Part shown: in pieces, positions 10,511-21,173 of the stretch
How positions within the stretch are numbered: position 1 is the stretch's first letter
Layout: each line of letters starts with the position of its first letter
Source of the DNA: Ulva prolifera
Lineage: Eukaryota; Chlorophyta; Ulvophyceae; Ulvales; Ulvaceae
Direction of reading: 5' to 3'
DNA: 64,000 nucleotides
NCBI GenBank assembly: GCA_023078555.1
Contig: CM041201.1
Coordinates: 3,355,713-3,419,712 of the forward strand
Translations under genes and position numbers: made by a program
Notes under the pieces: model-generated
What the model was told of the DNA's origin: nothing
The model's database searches: none
What the model saw: the letters and a program-made list of their open reading frames with translations, nothing else

Positions 10511-13500
10511 ATGGAAGATCAACGAAGCAGCACTCTCCATGCCGTCCGCAAGCTGAAGCGGGGTGGGGACTACCGGCTGTGGGCTGCACAGTTCCGGGCA
10601 TCCTTGACTACTATGGGAGTGGAGGGCTGGCTCACAGAGGAGCCAGACATGGCTACACAACAGGAAGTGATGGCGGACGCGAAGGTCCGGAGCAGGATGC
10701 TGCTCTGCGTCGAAGACAGAGGTCTGGCGCGCATCATTGACCGTGCAGCCACCACCATGGCGGCGTGGCAGCAAGTGCGTGCTGAATACGAGGCGGAGCA
10801 GGAGCTTCGGCAACCGCTCTTGGTGAGCGAGCTGAATGACATTCGGCAAGGCTCATCGGAGGCATACACGCGGTATGCAGAGAGGGTGCTTGAGGTTCTT
10901 GAGAAGCTTCAAGACACCGACTTCGCGGCAGCGGATCAGCTGGCCGCGAATGCGCTCGTGCGTGGACTAAAGGAGGCTCCAGAGAGGGGGTCCCTGGTCA
11001 TGATGCTTACACAGCATGTGAGCGCAGGCTTCAACCAGGTCATGAAGGAGCTGAAGGCTGCCGTCAGACTGGTGGAGAGTTCTCAGCAGAGTGCTGGGAA
11101 CAGAGATGGCAAGGCGATGAACGCCGAGGGCCAGAAGAAGCGGAAAGAGACGCGGAAATGTTTCAACTGCGGGAAGGTAGGCCACATCCAGAGGGACTGT
11201 CGGCAACCGAAGGTAAAGCCCGAGGATCGCCCGCGGTCGGCAGCAGCAATGGTTGCACAAGCTGCACATCCATCCGAGGGGATGGCAATGGCCGCCGGGG
11301 CAAGCACTGATGCTCTGCTCTACGACAGCGGATCTTCTCACCACATTGTACACAATCGCAATGTGATTCGTGACATGAGACCTAGCAGCACCAAGCGAGT
11401 GGTTCTGGGAGGTGGTGAGTGCCACGATGTGATGGGAGAAGGAGAAGTGTGGCTGGATGGAGGCCCAGCGGGCCTGGTGCTGTTGCGTTCGGTGCTATGG
11501 GTACCGAGCATGACAGTGAACCTTCTATCAGGGTTCCTGGCAACTGAAGCAGCTCATGAGTGCACCCAGAAGGGTGACAGATGTGAGATCATGGACGCTA
11601 CAGGAGGCATCATCCTCACAGGACAGAAGCGTGGGCGTTTGTATGAACTGAACTGCGAGATGATGCCCGCGGAAGCAGAAGTGGGTGAGGCTCATGCGGT
11701 AGCGTCAACAGGGACATGGCACCGACGGCTGGGTCATCCTGGGCGTGAGGGTATGCGGAAGGTTGCTGTAATGGCAGGGCTGGTGGGTATCTCAGCTGAT
11801 GCGCACGATCCTACATGCGAGGTCTGCATGGAGGCAAAGCAGACTCGGGAGCCATTTCAGCGTTCAGCATCGCAGGCTGCGGAGGTGCTGGATCTATTGC
11901 ACACGGATGTGATGGGGCCCTTCCAGGTTCCTAGCTGGGGAGGCGCAGTGTATGCCGTAACACTGATGGACGATGCGTCACGGAGGGCAGAGGTGTTATG
12001 TATCAAACGGAAGTCAGATGTCTTTGAATGGATCCGTGATACCATTCTGGAGTGGCAGCGACAAACTGGAAGGAAGGTGAAGGCGGTCCGCAGCGACAAC
12101 GGAACGGAATACAAAGGCCGGCTGAAGGATTTCTTCAGACAGCAGGGTATTGTCCACCAGACCAGTGCGGACTACACTCCGGAGCAGAATGGACGAGCTG
12201 AACGGCTCAATCGAAGCCTGATGGAGAAGGTCCGAGCCATGCTCTGTGAGTTCGACCTTGCACCTGAATTCTGGGCTGCAGCTCTGGACACAGCATGTTT
12301 TGTGCGCAACTGTATGCCCAGCACCCATGACAATGAATCTCCGCACCAACTGTTCTACGGTACACAGCCAGACGTGCATCGGCTGCGCGTGTTTGGGTGC
12401 ACTGCGTATGTGCATGTTCCGAGTGCTAAGCGCAAGAAGCTGGACGCGCGTGCTGAACCCGGATTTTTCGCTGGATACGAACGTGACAGCAAGGCCTACA
12501 GGGTCTATGTGTGGCGTGAGGGTTGTTTCCGGTGTGTGAAATCACGAAACGTGCGGTTCGATGAGGACACAACTTTGAGGCTGCCAGGTGGCCATGGGCT
12601 GCGAGTCGACACAGATGATCGCGAGTGTCTACGCATGCCGGATGCAGAGCCGGTGGGCTCTGAGACCGGTGAAGACCTGATGGCTCCTAATCTTGGAGAG
12701 CCAGACATGTATGCGGACATGCCACCACTGGAAGCTGCCAGTGACGCCGAGGACTCGGACGGTGAAGACTCCGACGACGATGCTGGTGATGACGGCAATG
12801 AAGATGCTGGCGACGATGGCGGTGGTGATGCTGGTGATGACGGCAACGTCGATGGTGGTGAAGACCCCGACAATGATGGTGATGCGGGCGCGCCACCCGT
12901 AGAAGAGATACCAGCACACAGGTACCCCAGACGGGAGCGGCGTGCACCTGATGCATTTCAACCCCATGCGTATGCATACGCTGCGGACGGGCTGACAGAT
13001 GAACCGAAGACGACTGCGGAGGCGCTTGGCCGACCTGATGCGGAGCTCTGGCGTGCATCTATGGAGGCAGAGTGGGCATCCATCATTGAGAAGGGGGTTC
13101 TGGACCTCGTGACTGAAGTACCAATGGGAAAGAGGGTTCTGCCGATGAAACCAGTCTACAAAATCAAGCGCGATGCGTTTGGAGCAGTTGACAAGTACAA
13201 GACCCGGCTGGTGGTGCTGGGGTGCTTGCAGCGCAAGGGCATGGACTTCGAAGAAGTTTTTGCTCCCACTGCTCAGCAAGCGACATTTCGAGTCATGCTC
13301 GCACACGCTGCGGAGCATGATCTTGAGCTGCATCAGTTTGATGTGGCAACAGCTTTCCTGAATGGGGAGCTTGACCCGACCGACGAGGTGTACGTTCGGA
13401 TGCCGGAGGCATTCGGCGGCCGCACATACAGACTGCGGAAAGCTCTGTATGGGCTGAAGCAGGCTGCGCGTGCCTGGCACGCCAAGCTGCTAAGCGAGCT

Positions 13501-14575
13501 CACCCGTCTCGGATTCACTGCATCAGAGTCGGACCCATGCATGTTCTACAAAGGTGAAGGGCAACAGCGAGTCTACATTCTGATCTACGTGGACGACGGT
13601 ATAATCATCGGCAGGAAGCAGATGGTTCAGGCAGCCTTGGCGGCAATCGCCGGCGCCTTTGAGATCAAGGACATCGGGAAGGTCACCTACTTCCTGGGTC
13701 TGCAGCTTCGGAGGGACCGTGAGCTAGGGCAGATCTGGTTGGGTCAGCCGAAGTATGCCCGTGATGTGCTGGAGCGTTTCGGCATGTCTGACAGCAAAGC
13801 GGTCACCACACCGCTGGAGGCAAACACACATCTGGGGCGACATGAAGGCACTCCTCTCGGTGATGAGACTCCATACGCTGAGCTTGTTGGGTCCTTGCTG
13901 TATCTGACCGTGAACACTCGGCCTGATCTTGCATATGCATGTGGTGTACTGAGTCGTTTTGTGGCAACTGCAACTGATGTGTATTGGAAAGCTGCCAAGC
14001 GTGTGCTGCGGTACATTGCTGGTACGCTTGATAGGGGCATTGTGTATCAGCGTGGTATGCCCGCTGTAGAGGCATACACAGATGCTGATTACGCTGGTGA
14101 ACCTGACTCTAGAAAGAGCACCTCAGGTGCAGTTGTACTCATGCATGGTGGTCCTGTGGTCTGGAAATCCAAGTTGCAGACTGTGGTAGCTTGCTCAACA
14201 TGTGAGGCTGAGTATGTGGCAGCAGCTGCAGCGGTGAAGGAGGTGTTGTGGGTTCGCAAGCTCATGGCTGAGCTGAGTGGGCAGATGCAGCGTATTCGGC
14301 TGTATGGGGATAACCAGTCCGCCCTTGTTTTGATGAAGCAGCATACTCCAGGAGCAGCTGCAGCTGCAGCTTTGTCCTACCATGGTAGGACAAAGCACAT
14401 AGACATTGCGTTTCATTTTGTCCGCCACCGTGTGATGCAAGGAGACATTGAAGCAGTGTTTGTCAAGACAGAGGAGATGAAGGCTGACATCCTCACCAAG
14501 GCGCTTCCAGGCCCGAAGCAGGAGGCTGGAGCAAAGGCGCTGGGAATGCAGATCTCTCAGATTGAATCAGTCTGA
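10511..14575 (+). CDS. Copia-1 Gag-Pol polyprotein
   Basis: 1,354 aa from ATG 10511 (preceded by GCA, in frame with TTA-AGC upstream) to TGA. Domains in Copia order: Gag with CCHC zinc knuckle (about residue 217, CFNCGKVGHIQRDC); aspartic protease (about 272, LLYDSGSSHH); GAG-pre-integrase (about 402, WHRRLGHPG); integrase core with Asp in LHTDVMGPF (about 463), then RSDNGTEY and Glu in QNGRAERLN; a very acidic Asp/Gly-rich linker (about 745-795); reverse transcriptase with FDVATAFLNGE, YGLKQAARAWH and catalytic LIYVDDG (about 1025); RNase H with YTDADYAG (about 1190), YGDNQSALVL and KHIDIAFHF. No frameshift or internal stop, so Gag and Pol come from a single frame as in many Copia elements. 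Confidence 0.97.
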   Translation: MEDQRSSTLHAVRKLKRGGDYRLWAAQFRASLTTMGVEGWLTEEPDMATQQEVMADAKVRSRMLLCVEDRGLARIIDRAATTMAAWQQVRAEYEAEQELRQPLLVSELNDIRQGSSEAYTRYAERVLEVLEKLQDTDFAAADQLAANALVRGLKEAPERGSLVMMLTQHVSAGFNQVMKELKAAVRLVESSQQSAGNRDGKAMNAEGQKKRKETRKCFNCGKVGHIQRDCRQPKVKPEDRPRSAAAMVAQAAHPSEGMAMAAGASTDALLYDSGSSHHIVHNRNVIRDMRPSSTKRVVLGGGECHDVMGEGEVWLDGGPAGLVLLRSVLWVPSMTVNLLSGFLATEAAHECTQKGDRCEIMDATGGIILTGQKRGRLYELNCEMMPAEAEVGEAHAVASTGTWHRRLGHPGREGMRKVAVMAGLVGISADAHDPTCEVCMEAKQTREPFQRSASQAAEVLDLLHTDVMGPFQVPSWGGAVYAVTLMDDASRRAEVLCIKRKSDVFEWIRDTILEWQRQTGRKVKAVRSDNGTEYKGRLKDFFRQQGIVHQTSADYTPEQNGRAERLNRSLMEKVRAMLCEFDLAPEFWAAALDTACFVRNCMPSTHDNESPHQLFYGTQPDVHRLRVFGCTAYVHVPSAKRKKLDARAEPGFFAGYERDSKAYRVYVWREGCFRCVKSRNVRFDEDTTLRLPGGHGLRVDTDDRECLRMPDAEPVGSETGEDLMAPNLGEPDMYADMPPLEAASDAEDSDGEDSDDDAGDDGNEDAGDDGGGDAGDDGNVDGGEDPDNDGDAGAPPVEEIPAHRYPRRERRAPDAFQPHAYAYAADGLTDEPKTTAEALGRPDAELWRASMEAEWASIIEKGVLDLVTEVPMGKRVLPMKPVYKIKRDAFGAVDKYKTRLVVLGCLQRKGMDFEEVFAPTAQQATFRVMLAHAAEHDLELHQFDVATAFLNGELDPTDEVYVRMPEAFGGRTYRLRKALYGLKQAARAWHAKLLSELTRLGFTASESDPCMFYKGEGQQRVYILIYVDDGIIIGRKQMVQAALAAIAGAFEIKDIGKVTYFLGLQLRRDRELGQIWLGQPKYARDVLERFGMSDSKAVTTPLEANTHLGRHEGTPLGDETPYAELVGSLLYLTVNTRPDLAYACGVLSRFVATATDVYWKAAKRVLRYIAGTLDRGIVYQRGMPAVEAYTDADYAGEPDSRKSTSGAVVLMHGGPVVWKSKLQTVVACSTCEAEYVAAAAAVKEVLWVRKLMAELSGQMQRIRLYGDNQSALVLMKQHTPGAAAAAALSYHGRTKHIDIAFHFVRHRVMQGDIEAVFVKTEEMKADILTKALPGPKQEAGAKALGMQISQIESV

Positions 14576-14580
14576 TGATT

Positions 14581-14589
14581 CAGGGGGGC
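14581..14589 (+). promoter_or_regulatory. Polypurine tract of Copia-1
   Basis: CAGGGGGGC immediately before the 3' LTR, 5 bp after the gag-pol stop. It is the expected plus-strand primer. Confidence 0.75.
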
Positions 14590-15135
14590 TGTGGTGAAAC
14601 CAGGAGTTTCAGGAGAATCATAAGCATGGCTCAATAGGAGACTGCTGTGTGAGAGAGCTAGAAGCTAGCATATCAAGAGGTGGTTGTACGCATGGTTGCT
14701 GTACACGTGCTCGACGCGATCCCTGAGATAAAGGGACTCAGAAAGCGGGAGCGTTTGTTGTTTTGCATATAGGTAGACATTATGTGTCTGTGTGCTTGTT
14801 TGCATATAAGCCTTGTGTTGACTCCAGTAGGACATCTTGTCTATTGGAGTTAAACACAGGTATGGTGTCCTCTAGCTGACATGCATGGATATGTGGTTGG
14901 TTTGTGCTTGTGGACACATAGTCTGCTGAGTTGGTATAACTCAGCATGTTGAATGCAGGCTGCATGAATCTGTGAGCACTCTAGAGGGAGACACTCACAG
15001 CAGCTGTGTTCTTTCACAGGTATACTTCTACTTAGTGTATACCTCTGTAATCTTGTCTATTGGAGTTAAACACAGGCTGCATGAATCTGTGAGCACTCTA
15101 GAGGGAGACACTCACAGCAGCTGTGTTCTTTCACA
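14590..15135 (+). repeat. 3' LTR of Copia-1
   Basis: 546 bp, same sequence by eye as 9938-10483, ending CTTTCACA before the AGATC duplication. Confidence 0.95.
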
Positions 15136-15139
15136 AGAT

Positions 15140-15159
15140 CCGATCAGAGATTTGATCGG
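15140..15159 (+). promoter_or_regulatory. Second 3'-flank hairpin of copy 3, displaced by Copia-1
   Basis: CCGATCA-GAGATT-TGATCGG. In copy 7 it lies 17 bp after the first hairpin; here Copia-1 separates the two by 5.2 kb. Confidence 0.55.
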
Positions 15160-15302
15160 AAACCGGACAAGGCTGGATATCTTATGTGTAAAATTAAAGA
15201 TTCGCAATTGTACCACCAGAGAAGACAGTGTTGAGTGCCTGTCTGGGCTTGGACAGTTTGTACTGGATCATTTCAGAGATGTTGCATATGCATTGCCGCT
15301 AG

Positions 15303-15354
15303 TGCTGTCGATCTGGTCGTATATGTACTTGAGTGCTGATGACTCATCATGACA
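15303..15354. mobile_element. Truncated LTR remnant of the TRIM family, unit 1 only
   Basis: About 52 bp (TGCTGTCGATCTGG ... CATCATGACA) absent from unit 2 at 32,161. The last 45 bp match the end of the 90-bp LTR of the TRIM at 39794-40108. The 5' part of the LTR is missing. Confidence 0.6.
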
Positions 15355-16205
15355 AGCGCATCATGATAATGTTTCGATGATGAAGAAGTATATACTTCCT
15401 ATATATATTGCGCAGCCAGCGGCCAGCTGCAGCGCCTCCCACATGTATTTGTTTGCATACTATAAGTAATAACTTCTGGGTTTTATAAAACCCGCTGTGC
15501 TTTGACACCTGAACTGTGACACCTGGACGGCATTGCACAACCCAGTTTGCTTTAGGAGCTGAAGTGGCACCGCTGCCTTGTTGCCTGGTCACACCAACGC
15601 TGATCGATGTGGCCATGGCCACTGTACCGCGCAGCCTGCGCAGCCTGCGCATGCGTGTCTTTTGCCTTCATGAGTGTATGATCATACGTGCATGCATATG
15701 AGAAGCTAGTGCCTGAAACCCAGCTCCCCAGCTGGGCTGATTCTGTCCTCCAGCTGGGCTAGTTATGTCTCGATTATGGACGAGCACGTACGGATATCCG
15801 CATGCACTGTATCCGGATGTTCCGTCCGGCGACCTCTCGCCGCTCACAGGCCATTCGGACTGAGCGGTGGGGCGCCCCTCGGAACGCCCGCCCGCTCGGC
15901 GCAATCGACCGTTGGCTTTTGCCTCCTTCAAGTTGGCTACCCAGCTCCGCGCGTGATGGATGGCGAATGCATGGCAGGAGAGGCGGGGCCTTGACACTGC
16001 CTCGAGCTCGTCTCTGGTGAGATGTGGTACGGGCTGCAGCTGGCCGGATTCGCTGTCGGTCTTTGGTGAGGGTGGGGGTTTGGGGCACGGCGGATCCCGG
16101 CGGTCAGGGCAGGCCTGTTGGGCGGCCACGGGAGGCCCTGCCACGGGCACGGCTGCATCGTGGACCCACGCTGGTGGGCTCGGATGGGTGCAGGTTTTTG
16201 TGTGT

Positions 16206-16233
16206 GGGGGGGGGGGGGGGGGGGGGGGGGGGG
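16206..16233 (+). repeat. Poly-G tract, 28 bp
   Basis: Uninterrupted run of 28 G in the copy 3/4 spacer. The paralogous tract in unit 2 has 27 G (32997-33023). Possible G-quadruplex; length is uncertain because homopolymers are error-prone. Confidence 0.9.
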
Positions 16234-16363
16234 TTGTGTCGAGCTGGGATGTGAGGTGCGGTTTGGGTATGTCTGGGTGGTGTGTGTGTGGCGGTCCGGA
16301 TGTTTGTGTCGGTTGGTAAAGGCGCAGTGCACTTTGCGTGCGCTGGTTGTAGCTGTGGCGGGA

Positions 16364-16429
16364 GGATCCTTGCACGTCGCGGCGTGCAAGGATCCAGTGG
16401 TATAGCGGCCATATTACTGGATTGCCACA
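16364..16429. repeat. Palindromic GGATTGCCACA repeat, one-sided
   Basis: GGATCCTTGCACGTCGCGGC then its inverse, followed by the right arm ending ATTGCCACA. It lacks the left outer arm. Partner in unit 2: 33154-33219. Confidence 0.65.
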
Positions 16430-17563
16430 GGAGTGCATTGGACCGGGTTGGTGGTTGTGTTCTTGCGCTGCTCGCTGGTTTCGCGCTGCCGCTCGTCTTG
16501 CTATCATCTCTGTAACAATGTGCCCAGTCGAGCTGCAGATGAGTTTCGACTTCCAAATCAGCAGATCAGCAACATACATATGTCTGTGCATGCAGCTTCT
16601 GGTACAAGTGTTGCGATTGCGGAGCGTGCCTCTATCTCATCAGAGTGCTTGGACTCCAATCCGGGATGCCACACACAACGCATGTTCAATGTTGATCAGC
16701 GGCAGTGTGCTGTAGGATCCTCGAGCAACTGATCATATCAATGAATACCGGCCATTCATCTTTGTGATCATCGCAGGAACGTGAACAACAGCCCACTCCA
16801 GGCCATTTCAGGGCTGTGCCGGTCGCGAAGCAGCCAACACAGGGCATATGCATGTAGCTTAGACCCGCACCACCACGCGCTGGCCAGCGCCGTGCAGGCA
16901 TGGTGGCGCAACTCGATGCCCGAGGCCAACAGGAGATTGTGTATAGCTACAGGGGGTCAGCTTTTCCCAGGACGATTTGGGATCCGCTGGGCGGGGAGTG
17001 GGTCTCTGTGGCGATGTGTGTGCTAGGTGTCAGTGGTGTTGGCATATGCATGCATGTGCACTGCAGGCTGTGGTGTCCAGGTCTGCAAACAACGGCAGCA
17101 GTGGCTTGGGTCGGACGTGCTCCGGTGTCTAGATCTGTGGTGCACAAATTTTTAAAGTGGTTGCCTTGCTACCTGCGGGGCTGCCTCTATGCAGGACAAT
17201 CTCAGCTGAGATATCGATGTCCTTGTGACGTACTGTGATGGACAGGACCTTGATGGACCTGGTGGCGGTGCCTCCAGCTCTGCATCAGCAGCATACATTA
17301 TTGTGCCGACTCAGCGCAGCCCAAGCGCCTGCGCCACATCGTGGGCTTGCATGCCCAGCTTGCGCCTGTCGCCTGTCGCGGTCATGCTTCGAACAACAGG
17401 CAGCACGCTGTACGTACGTCGTGCGCAAGGCCAACGTCTTTGATGCGCAGGGGACACGCCACGTACGGCTGCTGCCGGGAGCCACAGAACATGTGCCACC
17501 GGGAGCCACAGCCGCGGTCGGAGGCTGCTACCATACAGATGCATGCATGCATGCGTATGAGGC

Positions 17564-17902
17564 TGTGGCAATCCAGTGATATGGCCGCTATACCACTGGA
17601 TCCTTGCACGTCGCGACGTGCAAGGATCCAGTGGTATAGCGGCCATATCACTGGATTGCCACAAAAGTTGGGTTCGTGAGGTCGGTAGTTCGACACCCGC
17701 CTTGCACAGTCAGGTCGCGGCCACTCGTGTCGCGTTAAGTGGGGCATAGGATCACGGGACCAGCGTTAGTCCAGAGAGGCAGTGGTCGGATCGATGCTGA
17801 AACGGACCGGGGGAGCTGGAGGACTGGCCAGCCTCAGATCTCAGAGGACCCAGCTTTTGTGGCAATCCAGTGGTATAGCGGCCATATCACTGGATTGCCA
17901 CA
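17564..17902. mobile_element. Palindromic foldback element, unit 1 only
   Basis: 339 bp flanked by GAGGC (17559-17563 and 17903-17907); unit 2 has a single GAGGC at the empty site near 34,350. The left end is a perfect 100-bp palindrome (17564-17663, two 50-bp arms centred on TCG|CGA). The right end is a 45-bp palindromic segment (17858-17902) with the same outer sequence, TGTGGCAATCCAGT ... GGATTGCCACA. Inverted similarity continues inward (ACAAAAG-TGGGT on both sides). There is no coding capacity. TG...CA ends with a 5-bp duplication resemble integrase-made insertions, but the terminal repeats are inverted, so its class is unresolved. Confidence 0.85.
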
Positions 17903-18383
17903 GAGGCCGACTGGCCAAGGATCCAGCGCCATCTCCGGGAGGCAGGCTGCCTGTACTAGTAGCCAGGAGAATCGGCAACAGAGCCGCCCATCAGCACAAA
18001 CTATGTTGAATGATGTATGACAGCGAGAGCCTGCTGGCTGTCTCAGCTCCATGTGAAAAAGAAAGAAAAACAAACAGATTTGGGGAGGTCCTGGACAGAT
18101 CCGAAAGGGGGTGCTGGTTTCAAAGCTGTGGCGTGGACAAATCTGCCCGAACCTTTAAGACCAACTTGATTTTTGCTTTGCATTTCAGTTGAAGGTCTGC
18201 GTACTACTATAGTATAGATGTTCTGGACTCTCAAAGATAGCTCGGCCGATTTCGAAGTGATCAAAGACAAATTTAAATCAGTTTGCTTCAGAGCAGTCAT
18301 GACTTTCTGTGTTTCCTCTGGTCGCTGCAGGTACAGGTAAATTGCAAGGTCTATGCCGGTCCAGGTCAGGACTGCAGCGTCAC

Positions 18384-18401
18384 AGCTCGCTAAGCCGAGC
18401 T
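18384..18401 (-). promoter_or_regulatory. 3'-flank hairpin of copy 4
   Basis: AGCTCG-n6-CGAGCT with loop CTAAGC on the plus strand (one base different from the other copies), 250 bp past the stop. The stem is unchanged. Confidence 0.6.
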
Positions 18402-18557
18402 CAGCTGCATCTTCATTATCAGCACCTTGAGCATACGATAAGTCTAAATGAACCTACCGGTACTCCTAGGCCTATAGACATGACAGTGGGGCCCCGGCTG
18501 TGCCTGCTGTGCCTGCTCCACCAAGAGGCCCGATCTCAGCATCACCGTTCTCAAGCC

Positions 18558-18563
18558 TTTATT
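18558..18563 (-). terminator. Poly(A) signal AATAAA of copy 4
   Basis: Minus-strand AATAAAGGCTT, about 90 bp after the stop. Confidence 0.6.
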
Positions 18564-18650
18564 CAATTATTAAATACTTGGGTACGTCAAACACACATAG
18601 TTCGTTATGCCGATTAGAATCTCAGCTGGGGTGCAGCCACGCCACGCCTC

Positions 18651-19971
18651 TTACCACTTCTTCTCGCCGAGGCCGAAGAGGACCTTGAAGTCTTCCGGCA
18701 GGTCGTTGAGGCCGTCGCCGGGGGCACCCGTCTCGGGGAAGCCGCAGTGCTTGAGGCACGCCTGGTCCAGCGCAAAGGCGCCCTGTGGGCTGGCCTTGAT
18801 GGCATCTGCGCCGCTGGCAGCGATAGCGGCCGCGCCGGCCTCGCTGCCTTCGTTGAGGGCGGCCAGGGCGCCGATTACATTGAGCGCTCCGGGGTCGCTG
18901 CTGGTGAAGGATTGCAGGAAGACGTTGGGGAAGCACTGTCGGTTGTGGTTGTGGTGCAGCAGGCCCTGCGGCACGACAAACACCTCCCCGGGCCCGACCT
19001 CAAAGGTGATGTCCTGCACTGCCCCGTTCTCCTGCGAGATGCCAGCATCCATGATTCCTGCAACAACAGCCTGGCGGTCAGAGGCAGAGGTGGCCGTTTG
19101 CACAGCTTGCAATGTGTTAGAGAAACACAGCGCAACAGGTGTAGACACTTTCAGCATAAGCATCTCGAGATTCTGAGGTCATCCGAACCACGGTTGACAC
19201 ACGCGGCCACAATACAACAGCCCGCGGGCACAGCTTGCAGTACTGTACACACATTCACAAGAGAGCTCTGAACGTGCTGCACAAACTATGAATTTTTCAC
19301 AGGGGAGCACAGTAGCAGCGTGCATGCGCGCAGAACCAACACCAAGGCGGGTGGCGGCGCACCGAAGATGACGGAGTAGAACTCGTTGGCGCGCTGGTGC
19401 ACGTGGGGCAGCAGGATGCCGCAGGGCTTGAGCACGGTCAGGAACTGCGACTCCCCGGGCTCGGCGAGGGTGGAGAGGAAGGGGTTGGTGGCCTTGGTGA
19501 CGCGCTGCTGCAGCACCGCCGCGTTGTCCGTCACCGCCGTCACGTCCTGCACTCACACGCCGCTGGTCAGGATGATGCCCACATGCACAAGCTAAGGAGA
19601 GTGTGGGCCAGGGATCACTGATGGACACGTTGTGGATGCCGTGACGCCCCACAATATTATGCATTGCCCATGTGCTCTGTGCTCCACCACTTGCACTTCA
19701 CCCGACTGTCATTCAAAGTTCAGGCATCGATGATCATGAACATGAACAGCGACACATGGCTGCTGCGCACTGGGTCTGAGAAAGAGAACTTGAAGGCTGA
19801 CTCATCCCCCTCAACCCCAAACTCCACACGCTGTGCTGCCTGTGGGATGCGGGCAGTCTCAAGCTGGTTGGGGGCTTCAAGCATAGCCTTGTCGTCATAC
19901 TTGGCCTTGGGTGCTGAGGCAGACACCCCTCCAAGGGCGAGGGCGGCGATGGCAAGCGTGGACAGAGCCAT
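18651..19971 (-). CDS. Germin-like (cupin) protein, copy 4
   Basis: Exons 19971-19771, 19546-19363 and 19057-18651, 263 aa. Signal peptide and both cupin motifs are as in copy 2. It differs at the C-terminus (GDGLNDLPEDF..VLFGLGEKKW instead of GLQDLPDDF..ALFGLGGKKW). The last codon of exon 1 is CCA, so the donor reads CCA|GTGCGC. Intron 2 belongs to the group shared by copies 4, 8 and 9 and is unrelated in most of its length to that of copies 2, 5 and 6. Type-2 promoter, TATA-like box at 20105-20113. Open throughout. Confidence 0.93.
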
Positions 19972-21173
19972 GGGGGTTTCTTGCAGTGCTGAGGTTAGAG
20001 AGATCAAGAAGACACTGGTGTGGTGCTGCGGATCAAGAGACTTCAAGTTGTGGAAGTGGTGGTGCCAGTGAGAGCAGCTGTACTGATGTTGATGCTGTGG
20101 GCCATATATATATCGCAGGGCATACTGCAACTTGCACTGGACTTGCACGTCCAGGCTTCCCTAGCTTGTCTGAGCAGCATGGGAGTTCGCTGTCTTACCC
20201 CCGCGCGCAGGGCTACGTATGCCACATCATGATGTGCCGCGAACGCCGCATGCATATGTTGTGCAGCCTTCCGCAGCTACACATGTCTTACCAACATGAT
20301 GACTACTAGCTGATCTTACAGAATGACAAGTGGTGGCACCGCAGCGCCTGCGAGCTCCCGCAACTTCTTCTGTAACACCTATAGCTTGAACGTCGAGCAA
20401 GCACAGCTAGGAGGCAAATGTCGTTGCATGCAAATGTGTCGGCGACAGCACACCGTGATCGCGACCGGCGATCGTCCGGTGTGTGCTTTGCAATAGCACC
20501 TGAACATTCGAGAGTGCTCTTCACATTTGCTCATGCATGGTAGATCGCGCGGAGTGTACATGGCTGCACATAGTAATTGTGAACAGTGCAGCGCATCACG
20601 ATGCATCGGTTCGTGTCCGGATCCTCGTGCGCGTGAACGGCATCATGATTTTCTCGACCGCCGTGTGCTACGCGCGGGAGGATCGGTCTGCCCGTGGTCG
20701 CGCTTGAGCATGATCAGCGCTGATCACGCTCATTGTAGACGTCCAGCAATACAGTCAATTTGCAGCATGTCTTAAAAGGACACGACGGATTAAATATGAG
20801 CCCACTCTTCGCATAAGCACCTTGAGGCCTCTGCTGTTGACCACGGTGGTGGTGGAGCCCACACTGCGAATGCTAGCTGCCCGTGAACCCCTTACGTACA
20901 TCTCTCATGTCAGCACCGCGGCGCGGCGTACATGCGCATCACGTCCGTTCGACTCGCACATGGAATTCGCAAGCTAAGCTGAACAGCCAGAGCTGCAGCT
21001 GGGCATGTAACGTCAACACAACACGATGCAATGCTATATATGCAGAGCTCTAGAGGTGCCACACAACATCACCACAATCCTGATACCTGCTCCACATCCA
21101 CATACGAAGGCCTCCGCTTTTAACACTACATACCCACCACAGACTACCACCTTTCTAGACCTTGACAGCACCC
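19972..21173. promoter_or_regulatory. Divergent promoter region of copies 4 and 5
   Basis: Mirror image of the copy 2/3 region. Copy 4 side (type 2): TATATATAT at 20105-20113 and the CAGACAAGCTAGGGAAGCC block on the minus strand at about 20115-20205. Copy 5 side (type 1): conserved block at about 20891-21009 (CACCGCGGCGCGGCG ... GAATTCGCAAGCTAAGCTGA), then TATATAT at 21035-21041, 133 bp before the ATG. No gene or insertion identified inside. Confidence 0.65.

Larger units (their letters stand above)
9938..15135 (+). mobile_element. Complete Ty1/Copia LTR retrotransposon (Copia-1)
   Basis: 5,198 bp with TG...CA ends, flanked by a 5-bp duplication AGATC (9933-9937 and 15136-15140). Unit 2 has the empty site (near 31,999). 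Two 546-bp LTRs flank a primer site, one uninterrupted gag-pol frame and a purine tract. No difference between the LTRs was seen by eye. Identical LTRs, an open frame and presence in only one of two duplicated units all point to recent, possibly ongoing activity. Confidence 0.97.
15160..18383. other. Spacer between copies 3 and 4
   Basis: Paralogous to 32,020-34,827. It contains an LTR remnant, a poly-G tract, two palindromic-family repeats and no gene I can support. The long open frames around 15,670-16,590 are low-complexity (Pro/Thr-rich opposite the poly-G tract) and the frames break at the tract length difference in unit 2. Confidence 0.6.

Noticed and set aside
15668-16591. 307-codon minus-strand frame with a Pro-rich run
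   Set aside because: The run is the translated poly-G tract. The frame is altered by tract length in unit 2 and has no domain.
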